Origin: Azorhizobium sp943371865
GTDB lineage: Bacteria > Pseudomonadota > Alphaproteobacteria > Rhizobiales > Xanthobacteraceae
Direction of reading: 5' to 3'
Length of the DNA stretch: 64,000 bases
NCBI RefSeq assembly: GCF_943371865.1
Contig: NZ_CALRWL010000008.1
Span: 62,001 to 126,000 of the forward strand
The notes under the pieces are model-generated. The model was not told the origin of the DNA and did no database searches. It saw only the letters and a list, made by a program, of their open reading frames with translations. Every line of letters begins with the position of its first letter. Positions within the stretch are counted from its first letter, which is position 1. The translations under genes and the position numbers were made by a program. Below are positions 16,268 to 24,238 of the stretch, one piece after another.

Positions 16268-16863
16268 GCGCCGAGATGACCAACGCGAAGATCCGCAAGA
16301 TCGTCACCATCGTCGAGGAAACCCGCAGCGAGATGGGGCGCGAGGTCTCTCCCCCCACCCGCCGCGCGGCGGCGGTGGCGGTGATCGAGAACCCGTTCGC
16401 GGGCCGCTATGTGGAAGACCTCTCCGACCTCATTGCCGTGGGTGAGGAACTGGGTGGCCTGCTCACCGCCCGCGCCGTGGCGGCGCTGGGTATCGAGGGG
16501 CCGAGCGCGCAGAGCTACGGCAAGGCGGCCCTGGTGGGCGAGAATGGCGAACTGGAGCATGCCGCGGCGCTGCTCCACCCCAAGATGGGCACGCCCGTGC
16601 GCAAGGTGTTGGGCAAGGGCGCTGCGCTCATTCCCTCATCCAAGCGGCGCGGCGGCATGGGCGCCGAGCTGGACATCCCGCTCGGGCACAAGGATGCCGC
16701 CTTTGTGCGCAGTCATTTCGACGGCATGCAGGTCAGCATCAACGATGCGCCCCGCGCCAATGAGATCGTGGTCGCGGTTGCGGTCACCGATTCCGGCCGC
16801 CCGCTGCCGCGGGTGGGCGGATTGAAGACGGAAGAGGTCAAAGGGGAAGACGGGTTGCGTTAA
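16264..16863 (+). CDS. AA_synth (DUF1185) family protein, second paralogue
   Basis: This 199-residue paralogue of the preceding gene keeps the same blocks: KIRKIVTIVEETRSEMG, AVIENPFAGRYVEDLSDL, SYGKAALVGENGELEHAAALLHP and FVRSHFDGMQVSI. The two are clearly homologous but differ over most positions, which suggests a heteromeric complex or two related reactions rather than a recent copy. Its ATG overlaps the previous stop (ATGA). A short 62-base gap then leads to the ABC binding-protein gene. Confidence 0.8.
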   Translation: MSAEMTNAKIRKIVTIVEETRSEMGREVSPPTRRAAAVAVIENPFAGRYVEDLSDLIAVGEELGGLLTARAVAALGIEGPSAQSYGKAALVGENGELEHAAALLHPKMGTPVRKVLGKGAALIPSSKRRGGMGAELDIPLGHKDAAFVRSHFDGMQVSINDAPRANEIVVAVAVTDSGRPLPRVGGLKTEEVKGEDGLR

Positions 16864-16925
16864 GCTGGCGCCGGTTCCGGCGTTTTGCGTGTGGCGGTAC
16901 GTCGAAAACCAGAGGGGACGATCGC

Positions 16926-18122
16926 ATGAAGAAGTCAGTCCAGTTCGCTCTCGCAGCCGCATTCCTTGCGGCTGGGCTCGGCCGTGCCGCAGCCCAGGAC
17001 ATCAAGATCGGCGAGATCAATTCCTATTCGGGCCTGCCCGCCTTCACTGAGCCCTATCGCAAGGGCTGGCAGTTGGCGGTGGAAGAAATCAATGCTGCCG
17101 GTGGTGTGCTCGGCAAGAAGTTCGTGGTGGTGTCCAAGGATGACGGTGGCAAGCCCGCCGACGCCGTGACCGCCGCCAATGAACTGGTGTCGAGCGAAGG
17201 TGTGGTGATGCTCACCGGCACCTTCTTCTCGCACATCGGCCTTGCCGTGGCAGACTATGCCAAGCAGAAGAAGATCCTGTTCCTGGCGGCGGAGCCGCTC
17301 ACCGATGCGGTGACATGGGGGCAGGGCAACAAGTACACGTTCCGCCTGCGGCCTTCCAACTACATGCAGGCGGCCATGCTGGCGGAGGAAGCGGCAAAGC
17401 TCCCGGCCAAGAAGTGGGCGACCATCGCCCCGAACTATGAGTATGGCCAGTCGGCGGTCGCCGTGTTCAAGCAACTCCTGTCCGCCAAGCGGCCGGATAT
17501 CGTGTGGGTCACCGAGCAGTGGCCGCCGCAGGGCAAGATCGACGCCGGTGCGGTGGTGCAGGCGGTGGCGGCGACGCAGCCGGATGCCATCTTCAATGTC
17601 ACCTTCGGGCCGGATCTGGTGAAGCTGGTCCGCGAGGGCAACACCCGTGGTCTGTTCAAGGACCGCACCGTGGTGAGCCTGCTCACCGGCGAGCCGGAAT
17701 ATCTCGACCCACTCAAGGAAGAGACTCCGGAAGGCTGGATCGTGACCGGATACCCTTGGTATTCGCTGAAGACCCCCGAGCATGATGCCTTCCTGAAGGC
17801 CTACCAGGCGAAGTTCAACGACTATCCGCGCCTTGGCTCCATCGTCGGCTATGAAACCATGAAGGCCGCGGCCGCCATCATCACCAAGGCCGGGTCCACG
17901 GACACCGACAAGATGATTGCCGCCGCCGAAGGCATCTCGCTGGGCTCGCCGCTGGGTCCGATCACCTTCCGGGCCATTGACCACCAGTCCACCCTCGGCG
18001 CGTTCGTGGGCAAGACCGCGGTCAAGGACGGCAAGGGCGTGATGGTGGACTTCGTCTACCGCGACGGCGCCGCCTATCTGCCCAGCGACGAGGAAGTGCG
18101 CAAGCTGCGTCCGCAGAACTGA
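16926..18122 (+). CDS. Branched-chain-type ABC transporter, periplasmic binding protein
   Basis: This 398-residue family-5 (Peripla_BP_6, LivK-like) binding protein has a signal peptide (MKKSVQFALAAAFLAAGLGRAAA). The typical opening is IKIGEINSYSGLPAFTEPYRKGWQLAVEEINAAGGVLGK. Such proteins bind many organic acids and aromatic acids besides leucine. The position between the nicotinate enzymes and the MarR regulator suggests uptake of nicotinate or a relative, which is inference. AGAGGGG lies 7 bases before the start. The permease gene begins 187 bases downstream after a hairpin. Confidence 0.85.
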   Translation: MKKSVQFALAAAFLAAGLGRAAAQDIKIGEINSYSGLPAFTEPYRKGWQLAVEEINAAGGVLGKKFVVVSKDDGGKPADAVTAANELVSSEGVVMLTGTFFSHIGLAVADYAKQKKILFLAAEPLTDAVTWGQGNKYTFRLRPSNYMQAAMLAEEAAKLPAKKWATIAPNYEYGQSAVAVFKQLLSAKRPDIVWVTEQWPPQGKIDAGAVVQAVAATQPDAIFNVTFGPDLVKLVREGNTRGLFKDRTVVSLLTGEPEYLDPLKEETPEGWIVTGYPWYSLKTPEHDAFLKAYQAKFNDYPRLGSIVGYETMKAAAAIITKAGSTDTDKMIAAAEGISLGSPLGPITFRAIDHQSTLGAFVGKTAVKDGKGVMVDFVYRDGAAYLPSDEEVRKLRPQN

Positions 18123-18147
18123 GCGTCGATCTGTTTCGCTTCACGAC

Positions 18148-18169
18148 CCCCTCCCGCACGCGGGAGGGG
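18148..18169 (+). promoter_or_regulatory. Intercistronic stem-loop after the LivK-like gene
   Basis: CCCCTCCCG (18148-18156) pairs with CGGGAGGGG (18161-18169) around a four-base loop, 26 bases after the stop codon. It resembles the hairpin after the other binding-protein genes of this window and could stabilise the upstream mRNA or act as a partial terminator. Confidence 0.5.
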
Positions 18170-18309
18170 AAACCACGCAGCCGCATCGTCGCGCCTCCGG
18201 GGCGGCGAGTGATCCCGTGTGCCCTCCACACCTGACGCGAATGCGGCAGCGGAGGGGGTACGGCGCCTCAGGCCGCGTTCCTTCCTGCCCTGCAACGAAA
18301 GGTCGAGCC

Positions 18310-20208
18310 GTGGATTTTATCGTCGTCCAGGCCCTTACGGGGCTCGCCAGCGCGGCGTCGCTGTTCCTGGTGGCGTCCGGGCTGTCGATCATCTTCGGCG
18401 TGACGCGGATCGTGAATTTCGCCCATGGCGCCTTCTATATGCTCGGCGCCTATGTGGCCTACACGCTCACCGAGCGCCTGTCGGGCACCATCGGATTCTG
18501 GGGCGGGATCGTCATCGCCTCACTCATCGTTGCGGCCCTCGGTGCACTGCTTGAGATGGGCCTGTTGCGCCGCATCTACCGCGCGCCCGAACTGTTTCAG
18601 CTCCTCGCTACGTTCGGCGTCACCTTGATGGTGGAGGATTTGGTGGTCCTGATCTGGGGCCCGGAAGACCTGATGGGCCGTCGCGCCCCGGGCTTCCGCG
18701 GCGCCGTGGACATCATGGGGCAGATGGTGCCCTCTTATGATCTGCTGCTGATCGTGCTTGGTCCCGCCGTTCTGGGTTTCCTGTGGCTGATCTTTCATCG
18801 CACGCGCTGGGGAGTGCTGGTCCGCGCGGCGACGCAGGACCGCGACATGGTGGCGGCCCTGGGCGTGAACCAGAAGTGGCTGTTCACGAGCGTGTTCGCC
18901 CTCGGCGTGTTCCTGGCGGCGCTCGGCGGCGCCCTGCAGATCCCGCGCGATGCGGTGAGCCACGCCATGGATCTGCGCATCATCGTCGATGTGTTCGTGG
19001 TGGTGGTCATCGGCGGCCTTGGCAGCGTCACCGGCGCCTTTCTTGCCGCCATCATCGTGTCCGAGCTCAATGCCTTCGGCATCCTGATCCTGCCGAAGAT
19101 CTCGCTCATCCTGGTGTTCCTGGTAATGGCTGTCGTGCTGGTCGCCCGGCCCTGGGGCCTGTTCGGCAAACCGGAGGGCACGCCTCGGGTGGCGGCCGGG
19201 CTGTCCATCCGGCCCTGGCGTCCCCTGACCACCGCAGAGCGGCTGGCGGTGGGGGCCGCGGTTCTCGTGGCGGCAAGTCTGCCGCTGTTCCTGGGCAACT
19301 ATCCGTTGGCCGTAGGATCAGAAATTTTGGTGTTCGTCCTGTTCGCCGCCAGCCTGCATTTCCTGATGACCGTCGGTGGCCTCGCCTCGTTTGGTCACGC
19401 GGCCTATTTCGGGCTTGGGGCCTACGGTGCGGCATTCATGGTCAAGCTCATGGGTGCGCCAATGGAGCTTGCCTTGTTGGTGGGGCCGTTGCTGGGGCTC
19501 GCCGGTGCGGTTCTATTCGGCTGGTTCTGCGTGCGCCTTTCGGGGGTCTATTTCGCCATGCTGACCCTGGCATTTGCGCAGATCGCCTGGTCGGTGGCGT
19601 TCCAATGGGTTGAGGTGACCGGCGGCGACAATGGCATGCTGGGCATCTGGCCCTCGGGCTGGGCGTCGAGCCCGCGCGGTTTCTTCTGGCTGACCCTTGG
19701 GGTGGTCACGGTCGGCGTTGCCCTGCTGCGGATGCTTGTGTTCTCGCCGTTCGGCTATGGCCTGCGGGCGGCGCGCGACAGCGCCCTGCGCAGCGAAGCC
19801 ATCGGTATCGACCGCAAGAGCACCCAATGGGCGGCCTTTGTGGTGGCTGGTACGTTTGCCGGCATCGCGGGGGCTCTGTTCGCCTTCCTGAAGGGCAGCG
19901 TCTTCCCGGACAATCTCGCCATTCCCACCTCGGTGGACGGGTTGGTGATGGTGCTGCTGGGCGGCATCGAGACCGTTTCCGGCGCGGTGATCGGCGCCAT
20001 CGTCTACAAGGCTCTGGCCATCTGGCTGATGAGCAAGACGGAACTGTCCAAGCTCATATTGGGTGGGGTCATCGTGCTGCTGGTGGTGGCCTTCCCGAAA
20101 GGCATCGTCGGCTTCCTGGAAGACCTGCGTCACCTGCGACCCAAACGTCCCGATGGAGCCGGCCTGACCCCGGCCCAAGGCATCGCAAAGGTGGAGGCGG
20201 CCGAATGA
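18310..20208 (+). CDS. Fused branched-chain-type ABC permease (LivH-LivM)
   Basis: This single 632-residue polypeptide joins the two permeases that are normally separate. Residues 1 to about 295 are LivH-like (SGLSIIFGVTRIVNFAHGAFYMLGAY near the start). From about residue 325 it is LivM-like (HFLMTVGGLASFGHAAYFGLGAYGA and the GLRAARDSALRSEAIGI coupling loop). I chose the GTG at 18310 since it starts the first helix directly. The frame is open further upstream, but that part is not family-like. It overlaps the ATPase gene by four bases. Confidence 0.87.
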   Translation: MDFIVVQALTGLASAASLFLVASGLSIIFGVTRIVNFAHGAFYMLGAYVAYTLTERLSGTIGFWGGIVIASLIVAALGALLEMGLLRRIYRAPELFQLLATFGVTLMVEDLVVLIWGPEDLMGRRAPGFRGAVDIMGQMVPSYDLLLIVLGPAVLGFLWLIFHRTRWGVLVRAATQDRDMVAALGVNQKWLFTSVFALGVFLAALGGALQIPRDAVSHAMDLRIIVDVFVVVVIGGLGSVTGAFLAAIIVSELNAFGILILPKISLILVFLVMAVVLVARPWGLFGKPEGTPRVAAGLSIRPWRPLTTAERLAVGAAVLVAASLPLFLGNYPLAVGSEILVFVLFAASLHFLMTVGGLASFGHAAYFGLGAYGAAFMVKLMGAPMELALLVGPLLGLAGAVLFGWFCVRLSGVYFAMLTLAFAQIAWSVAFQWVEVTGGDNGMLGIWPSGWASSPRGFFWLTLGVVTVGVALLRMLVFSPFGYGLRAARDSALRSEAIGIDRKSTQWAAFVVAGTFAGIAGALFAFLKGSVFPDNLAIPTSVDGLVMVLLGGIETVSGAVIGAIVYKALAIWLMSKTELSKLILGGVIVLLVVAFPKGIVGFLEDLRHLRPKRPDGAGLTPAQGIAKVEAAE

Positions 20209-20978
20209 CAACGCTGCTGGAAGTTCAAGGGCTGGCCAAGTCCTATGGCGGCGTCCACGCCGTGCGCGGGGTCTCCTTTTCCCTGACCGCGGGTACCATC
20301 CTGGCGCTGATCGGTCCCAATGGCGCCGGCAAGAGCACCTGTTTCAACATGCTCAATGGTCAGATCCGGCCCAATGCCGGTTCGATCAAATTGGAGGGGC
20401 AGGAGATCGTCGGTCTGCCGCCGCGCACGGTGTGGCGGCGCGGGGTCGGGCGCACGTTTCAGATCACCGCGACGTTCCCCTCCATGACCGTGCGCGAGAA
20501 TGTGCAGGTCACGCTGCTTTCGTTCCACAATCGCTTGCGCTCCGTCATCGGCTTTGCCGGTGCCGCCTACCGGCCGGAAGCGGATGCGCTGCTGGCGCTG
20601 GTGGGCATGGAGGCGCAAGCGCAGCGACCGTGCGGAGAGTTGGCCTATGGCGACCTCAAGCGGCTGGAACTGGCCATCGCGCTCGCCAATGAACCCCGGC
20701 TGCTGCTGATGGATGAGCCCACCGCCGGCATGGCGCCGAAGGAACGGGTGGATCTGATGCGGCTCACCGCCGACATCGCGCGCGCCAAATCCATCGGCGT
20801 GCTGTTCACCGAGCATGACATGGACGTGGTGTTCGAGCATGCGGACGCGGTGATGGTGCTGAACCGCGGCGAGTTGATCGCCCGCGGCACCCCGGAAGAG
20901 GTGCGGCGCGATCCCCATGTGCGCGCCATCTATCTGGGCGAAGGCCTGCTCTATAACGCCGAGGGGACTGCCGCATGA
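20205..20978 (+). CDS. Branched-chain-type ABC transporter ATPase (LivG type)
   Basis: This 257-residue ATPase has Walker A GPNGAGKST, a Q-loop in GVGRTFQIT and Walker B LLLMDEPTAGM. The usual signature is altered: where most LivG have LSYGxQRRLEIA, this protein reads CGELAYGDLKRLELAIAL. The adjacent EHDMDVVF contains the H-loop histidine. It starts with ATG at 20205 overlapping the permease stop and overlaps livF by four bases. It pairs with the next gene to power uptake. Confidence 0.87.
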   Translation: MTTLLEVQGLAKSYGGVHAVRGVSFSLTAGTILALIGPNGAGKSTCFNMLNGQIRPNAGSIKLEGQEIVGLPPRTVWRRGVGRTFQITATFPSMTVRENVQVTLLSFHNRLRSVIGFAGAAYRPEADALLALVGMEAQAQRPCGELAYGDLKRLELAIALANEPRLLLMDEPTAGMAPKERVDLMRLTADIARAKSIGVLFTEHDMDVVFEHADAVMVLNRGELIARGTPEEVRRDPHVRAIYLGEGLLYNAEGTAA

Positions 20979-21679
20979 AATTGGAAGTCTCCAACCTCAA
21001 CAGCCACTACGGCCCCGCCCATATCCTGTTCGACGTCGGCTTCGATGTCGGGGCTGGGGAGGTTGTGGCGCTGCTGGGCCGCAATGGCGCCGGCAAGAGC
21101 ACGACGTTTCGCTCCGTGGTGGGCCTGGTGTCCCAGCGCACCGGCCAGATCCGCTTCGAGGGTGAGGACGTCTCGCGTCTGCCCACCTATGACATCGTCC
21201 GCCGGGGCCTCGGCTATGTGCCCGAGGATCGTCGGGTGTTCACGGAACTGACGGTGGAGGAGAACTTCTCCGTTGGCCGTCAGCCCCCCCGCGCCGGGGT
21301 GGCCACCTGGACGCCGGAGCGGCTCTATGAGCTGTTCCCGAACCTAGGCGAAATGCGCACCCGGCTCGGCGGCCAGATGAGCGGCGGGGAGCAGCAGATG
21401 CTGACCATCGGTCGAACCTTGATGGGCAATCCGTCCTTGGTGCTTCTGGATGAGCCCTCCGAGGGGCTAGCCCCGAAGATCGTGGAGCAGATGGCCGATG
21501 CCATCCTGACCATGAAGCGCGAGGGCCTCAGCATCGTCATCTCCGAGCAGAATCTGCACTTCGCGAAGCTGATCTCCGATCGGGCCTATATCATCGAAAA
21601 GGGGCGAATCCGCTTCTCGGGCACAATGGACGAGCTTGAAGCCAACCCCGAGATTCGCGACGCCTATCTGGCGGTGTGA
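20975..21679 (+). CDS. Branched-chain-type ABC transporter ATPase (LivF type)
   Basis: This 234-residue ATPase has Walker A GRNGAGKST, GYVPEDRRVFTELTVEEN, signature MSGGEQQML, Walker B LVLLDEPSEGLAP and an H-loop replaced by SEQN, as is common in LivF proteins (ISEQNLHFA). It is the last gene of the transporter operon. The MarR gene follows after 41 bases, close enough to be on the same transcript. Confidence 0.88.
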   Translation: MKLEVSNLNSHYGPAHILFDVGFDVGAGEVVALLGRNGAGKSTTFRSVVGLVSQRTGQIRFEGEDVSRLPTYDIVRRGLGYVPEDRRVFTELTVEENFSVGRQPPRAGVATWTPERLYELFPNLGEMRTRLGGQMSGGEQQMLTIGRTLMGNPSLVLLDEPSEGLAPKIVEQMADAILTMKREGLSIVISEQNLHFAKLISDRAYIIEKGRIRFSGTMDELEANPEIRDAYLAV

Positions 21680-21720
21680 TCGCCGCCGGTTACCGATGAT
21701 AAGCTAAGGGGGAATCAAGG

Positions 21721-22188
21721 GTGACGACCACGCCAGCTGCCGGCGCATCACGCCGCCGCACCAAGACGCAGGCCGCACCCGCTTATGTGCTTGATGCGCA
21801 GGTGGGCTTCCTCCTGCGCCAGGTGATGCAGAGGCACACCATCATCTTTGGTGCGCGCATGGCCGAGGACCTCACCTCCACCCAATGGGCAGCGCTGGCC
21901 AAGCTGGCGGAGAAGGGGCCTTGCTCCCAGAACCTGCTGGGGCGGCTGACCGCCATGGACGCTGCCACCATCAAGGGTGTGGTGGATCGCCTTGTGAAGC
22001 GCGGTCTGGTGGAGACGCGGCCCGATCCGGAGGACGGCCGGCGCCTCATGGTTGCGCTGACCGGTCAAGGTACCGAATTGACGGTGCGCGCAGCACCCGT
22101 GGCCCTCGAGATCACCGAGGAAACACTGGCGCCGTTGGATGCGACAGAGCGCAGCCAACTCCTGGCCTTGCTGTCGCGTCTGCGCTGA
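21721..22188 (+). CDS. MarR-family transcriptional regulator
   Basis: This 155-residue winged-helix protein starts at a GTG preceded by AAGGGGGAATCAAGG. Helical N-terminus, then LTSTQWAALAKLAEKGPCSQNLLGRLTAMDAATIKGVVDRLVKRGLVETRPDPEDGRR (recognition helix plus wing) matches the MarR fold. In P. putida nicotinate genes are controlled by a MarR protein, NicR, with 6-hydroxynicotinate as inducer. By analogy this is the likely repressor that binds the four 21-bp sites of the island. No copy of that site was seen before its own gene. Confidence 0.87.
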   Translation: MTTTPAAGASRRRTKTQAAPAYVLDAQVGFLLRQVMQRHTIIFGARMAEDLTSTQWAALAKLAEKGPCSQNLLGRLTAMDAATIKGVVDRLVKRGLVETRPDPEDGRRLMVALTGQGTELTVRAAPVALEITEETLAPLDATERSQLLALLSRLR

Positions 22189-22271
22189 GCCTTTGAAGCT
22201 GCGCGCGCCGGTTCTGAACGGTGATGCCTCTCATACCGGGAGAGAGATTCCACACACCGGCCGCAACGCCG

Positions 22272-22985
22272 TCAGTCGTGGGCATGCCCCGCATGGCAGG
22301 GGGAGCCGGTGGGCAGGGCGTCCGGTGCGGGAAGCTCCAGCTTGAAGGTGACCACCAGATCAGCCACCTGGGCGGGGGAGAGGTAGCGCGGGTTCAGGCC
22401 GCGCAGCAGCAGGTAAATCTTGGCGGTTTCTTCCAGTTCTTCCGTGGCGAAAACCGCCGCTTCCAGCGTCTCTCCAGCGACCACCGGCCCATGGTTGGAC
22501 AGCAGCACCGAGGAATAGCGCCCCGCCAGCCCCCGGATGGCATCTGCCACGGCTGGATCTCCGGGCCGATAGTAGGGCAGGAGCGCCGTCTGCCCTGCGC
22601 GCATCAGGTAATAGGGCGTCATCGGTGGCAGGGCGGCGCGGGGGTCGATCTCGGGCAACATGGTGAGCGCAACCGCATGGGTCGAGTGCAGATGCACCAC
22701 CGCCCGCGCGGTGCCGCGAGTCTCATAGAGCGCGGAATGCAAAGGGATCTCTTTGGTGGGCGCGTCACCGGAGAGAAGCCGGCCGTTGGCGTCCAGGCGG
22801 GAGAGCCGGGCGGGGTCGAGGTGGCCAAGGGAGGCGTTGGTGGGAGTCACCAGCCAGCCGCCGTCATCAAGCCGTAGCGAAATATTGCCTGAAGACCCCG
22901 GCGTCAGCCCGCGCTCGAACAAGGAGCGGGCGAAGCGGCAGATCTCTTCTCGGGAGACAGATTCGGAGGATGAGGTCGGGGACAT
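22272..22985 (-). CDS. otnC: Class II aldolase family decarboxylase (OtnC-like)
   Basis: This 237-residue class II aldolase/adducin-family protein has the metal-binding HLHSTHA and the family opening RSLFERGLTPGSSGNISLR. In the tetronate pathway OtnC decarboxylates 3-oxo-tetronate 4-phosphate to dihydroxyacetone phosphate. Assignment follows from the co-located ltnD, otnI and otnK genes. It lies 39 bases downstream of the lacI-type gene, so the two probably share a transcript. The MarR gene converges on it. A generic fuculose-phosphate aldolase is the alternative. Confidence 0.8.
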   Translation of the reverse strand: MSPTSSSESVSREEICRFARSLFERGLTPGSSGNISLRLDDGGWLVTPTNASLGHLDPARLSRLDANGRLLSGDAPTKEIPLHSALYETRGTARAVVHLHSTHAVALTMLPEIDPRAALPPMTPYYLMRAGQTALLPYYRPGDPAVADAIRGLAGRYSSVLLSNHGPVVAGETLEAAVFATEELEETAKIYLLLRGLNPRYLSPAQVADLVVTFKLELPAPDALPTGSPCHAGHAHD

Positions 22986-23024
22986 GCGGGCGCCTTCTTC
23001 CGTGTTACGACGCAGGCTTTGAGG

Positions 23025-24041
23025 TCAGGCGGTGGCGCCGGGGACCAACTCGAAGCCAAGGTCCACCCGTTGCGAGGGGGCCTTCTGTGCCACCAACTGG
23101 GCTGCGATTGCACCGATTTCCACGCGCGGCGTGCGGATAGTGGACAAGGGTTGCGGCAGCACACGGCCGATGGCGAGCCCGTTGTAGCCGAAGATCGCCA
23201 AGTCGCTCGGGACCGTGATGCCGCGGCCAAGACAGTAGAAATAGCCGCCGAAGGCCATGTCATCATTGGAAAAATAAACCGCATCCACTTGCGGGTTGCG
23301 GGTCAGCACCCGTTCTAGGCCGATCTGGCCCACCTCCAACGACGACGCGGTGGGGATCATCTCGCGATCCGCCAATGCCAGTCCGGATTCGCGCAGCACC
23401 GCTTCAAAGCCGGCGACCCGCTTGCCGGCGCGCGTATCCGCGTTGAGGTCGTGGCCCACATAGGCGATGCGCCGATACCCGCGGGACAGCAAGTGGCGGG
23501 CGGTGGCGCGGCCCACCTCGATGTTGGAATAGCCGATTGCAATATCGATGGATGGCCCATCAAGGTCCATCAATTCCAGAATGCGCGTGCTGCTGGCCGT
23601 AAGCATGCCCCGCGCCGCTGGCGAATGCTCCAGGCCGGCGATCATCAGGGCGGCCGGGCGCCAGGCCAGCATGGAGGCGATCATCTCTTCCTCACGCCCC
23701 ATGTCGTACTCGCTCACAGCGATGACCGACTGGTAGCCCTCCGCCTCAAGCATGCGGTTGGCGCCCCGGAGCATGTCGGGAAACACGATGTTCGCGAGGG
23801 AGGGGATCACAATGCCCACCAGCCGAGACCCGGCCGATGCCAGGGTCCCGGCAATCTTGTTGGGTACATAGCCGAGGCTCGCCGCGGCAGAGAGCACGCG
23901 CTCGCGGGTTTTGGCGGAAAACGACCCGTGATTTCGCAGAACCCGCGAAACAGTGCTTTCTCCGACTCCCGCGGCCGCTGCCACGTCCGCAAGGGTCGCG
24001 TTGGAGATATGAGCAACGCGCTGGTCCAGAATACCCTCCAC
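23025..24041 (-). CDS. LacI-family transcriptional regulator of the tetronate genes
   Basis: This 338-residue LacI/GalR repressor has an N-terminal helix-turn-helix LADVAAAAGVGESTVSRVLR (about residues 17-36), hinge segment YVPNKIAGTLA and a periplasmic-binding-protein-like effector domain. The GTG at 24041 gives a short N-terminal tail; no better start is present. It is divergent from ltnD, and the intergenic region holds two palindromes of LacI-type. The likely effector is a tetronate-pathway compound, from gene context. Confidence 0.85.
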   Translation of the reverse strand: MEGILDQRVAHISNATLADVAAAAGVGESTVSRVLRNHGSFSAKTRERVLSAAASLGYVPNKIAGTLASAGSRLVGIVIPSLANIVFPDMLRGANRMLEAEGYQSVIAVSEYDMGREEEMIASMLAWRPAALMIAGLEHSPAARGMLTASSTRILELMDLDGPSIDIAIGYSNIEVGRATARHLLSRGYRRIAYVGHDLNADTRAGKRVAGFEAVLRESGLALADREMIPTASSLEVGQIGLERVLTRNPQVDAVYFSNDDMAFGGYFYCLGRGITVPSDLAIFGYNGLAIGRVLPQPLSTIRTPRVEIGAIAAQLVAQKAPSQRVDLGFELVPGATA

Positions 24042-24134
24042 CCGCTCCGCGCGACCGAAACCCCGAGGCGCGGAACCTTCTTATTCGTCGATCGAGAATG
24101 CACTGTCCCATAGCGGATGTCGGCCGGCAACATG

Positions 24135-24154
24135 AAATGGCAGCGCTGCCATTT
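24135..24154. promoter_or_regulatory. LacI-type operator O1
   Basis: AAATGGCAGCGCTGCCATTT is a perfect 20-bp palindrome with the central GCGC step favoured by LacI-family proteins. It lies between the divergent lacI and ltnD genes, with its centre 56 bases from that of a second copy. Confidence 0.8.
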
Positions 24155-24191
24155 TTTGGTTGTAAATATGAAAAAGTTCTTTATCCCTCCC

Positions 24192-24209
24192 ATTGGCAGC
24201 GCTGCCATT
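24192..24209. promoter_or_regulatory. LacI-type operator O2
   Basis: ATTGGCAGCGCTGCCATT matches O1 over the 14-bp core TGGCAGCGCTGCCA, with one broken outer pair. It ends 29 bases before the ltnD ATG. The 56-base centre-to-centre distance (about five helical turns) would allow two dimers on similar faces of the DNA. Confidence 0.8.
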
Positions 24210-24238
24210 CGAGCGGCGCGTAAGGGGTGGTTCGGCTG

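Noticed and set aside
18123..18309. Possible small gene between the LivK-like and fused permease genes
   Set aside because: The open frame is the non-family upstream extension of the permease frame and contains a hairpin; the GTG at 18310 starts the first helix.
22189..22271. Possible terminator between marR and otnC
   Set aside because: Only short imperfect inverted repeats are present and no U-tract was found on either strand.
24153..24178. Partial match to the nicotinate operator (TTGGTTGTAAATATGAA) beside the LacI operator
   Set aside because: It lacks two central bases and lies in an unrelated divergent promoter; the AT-rich sequence is better explained as a promoter element.
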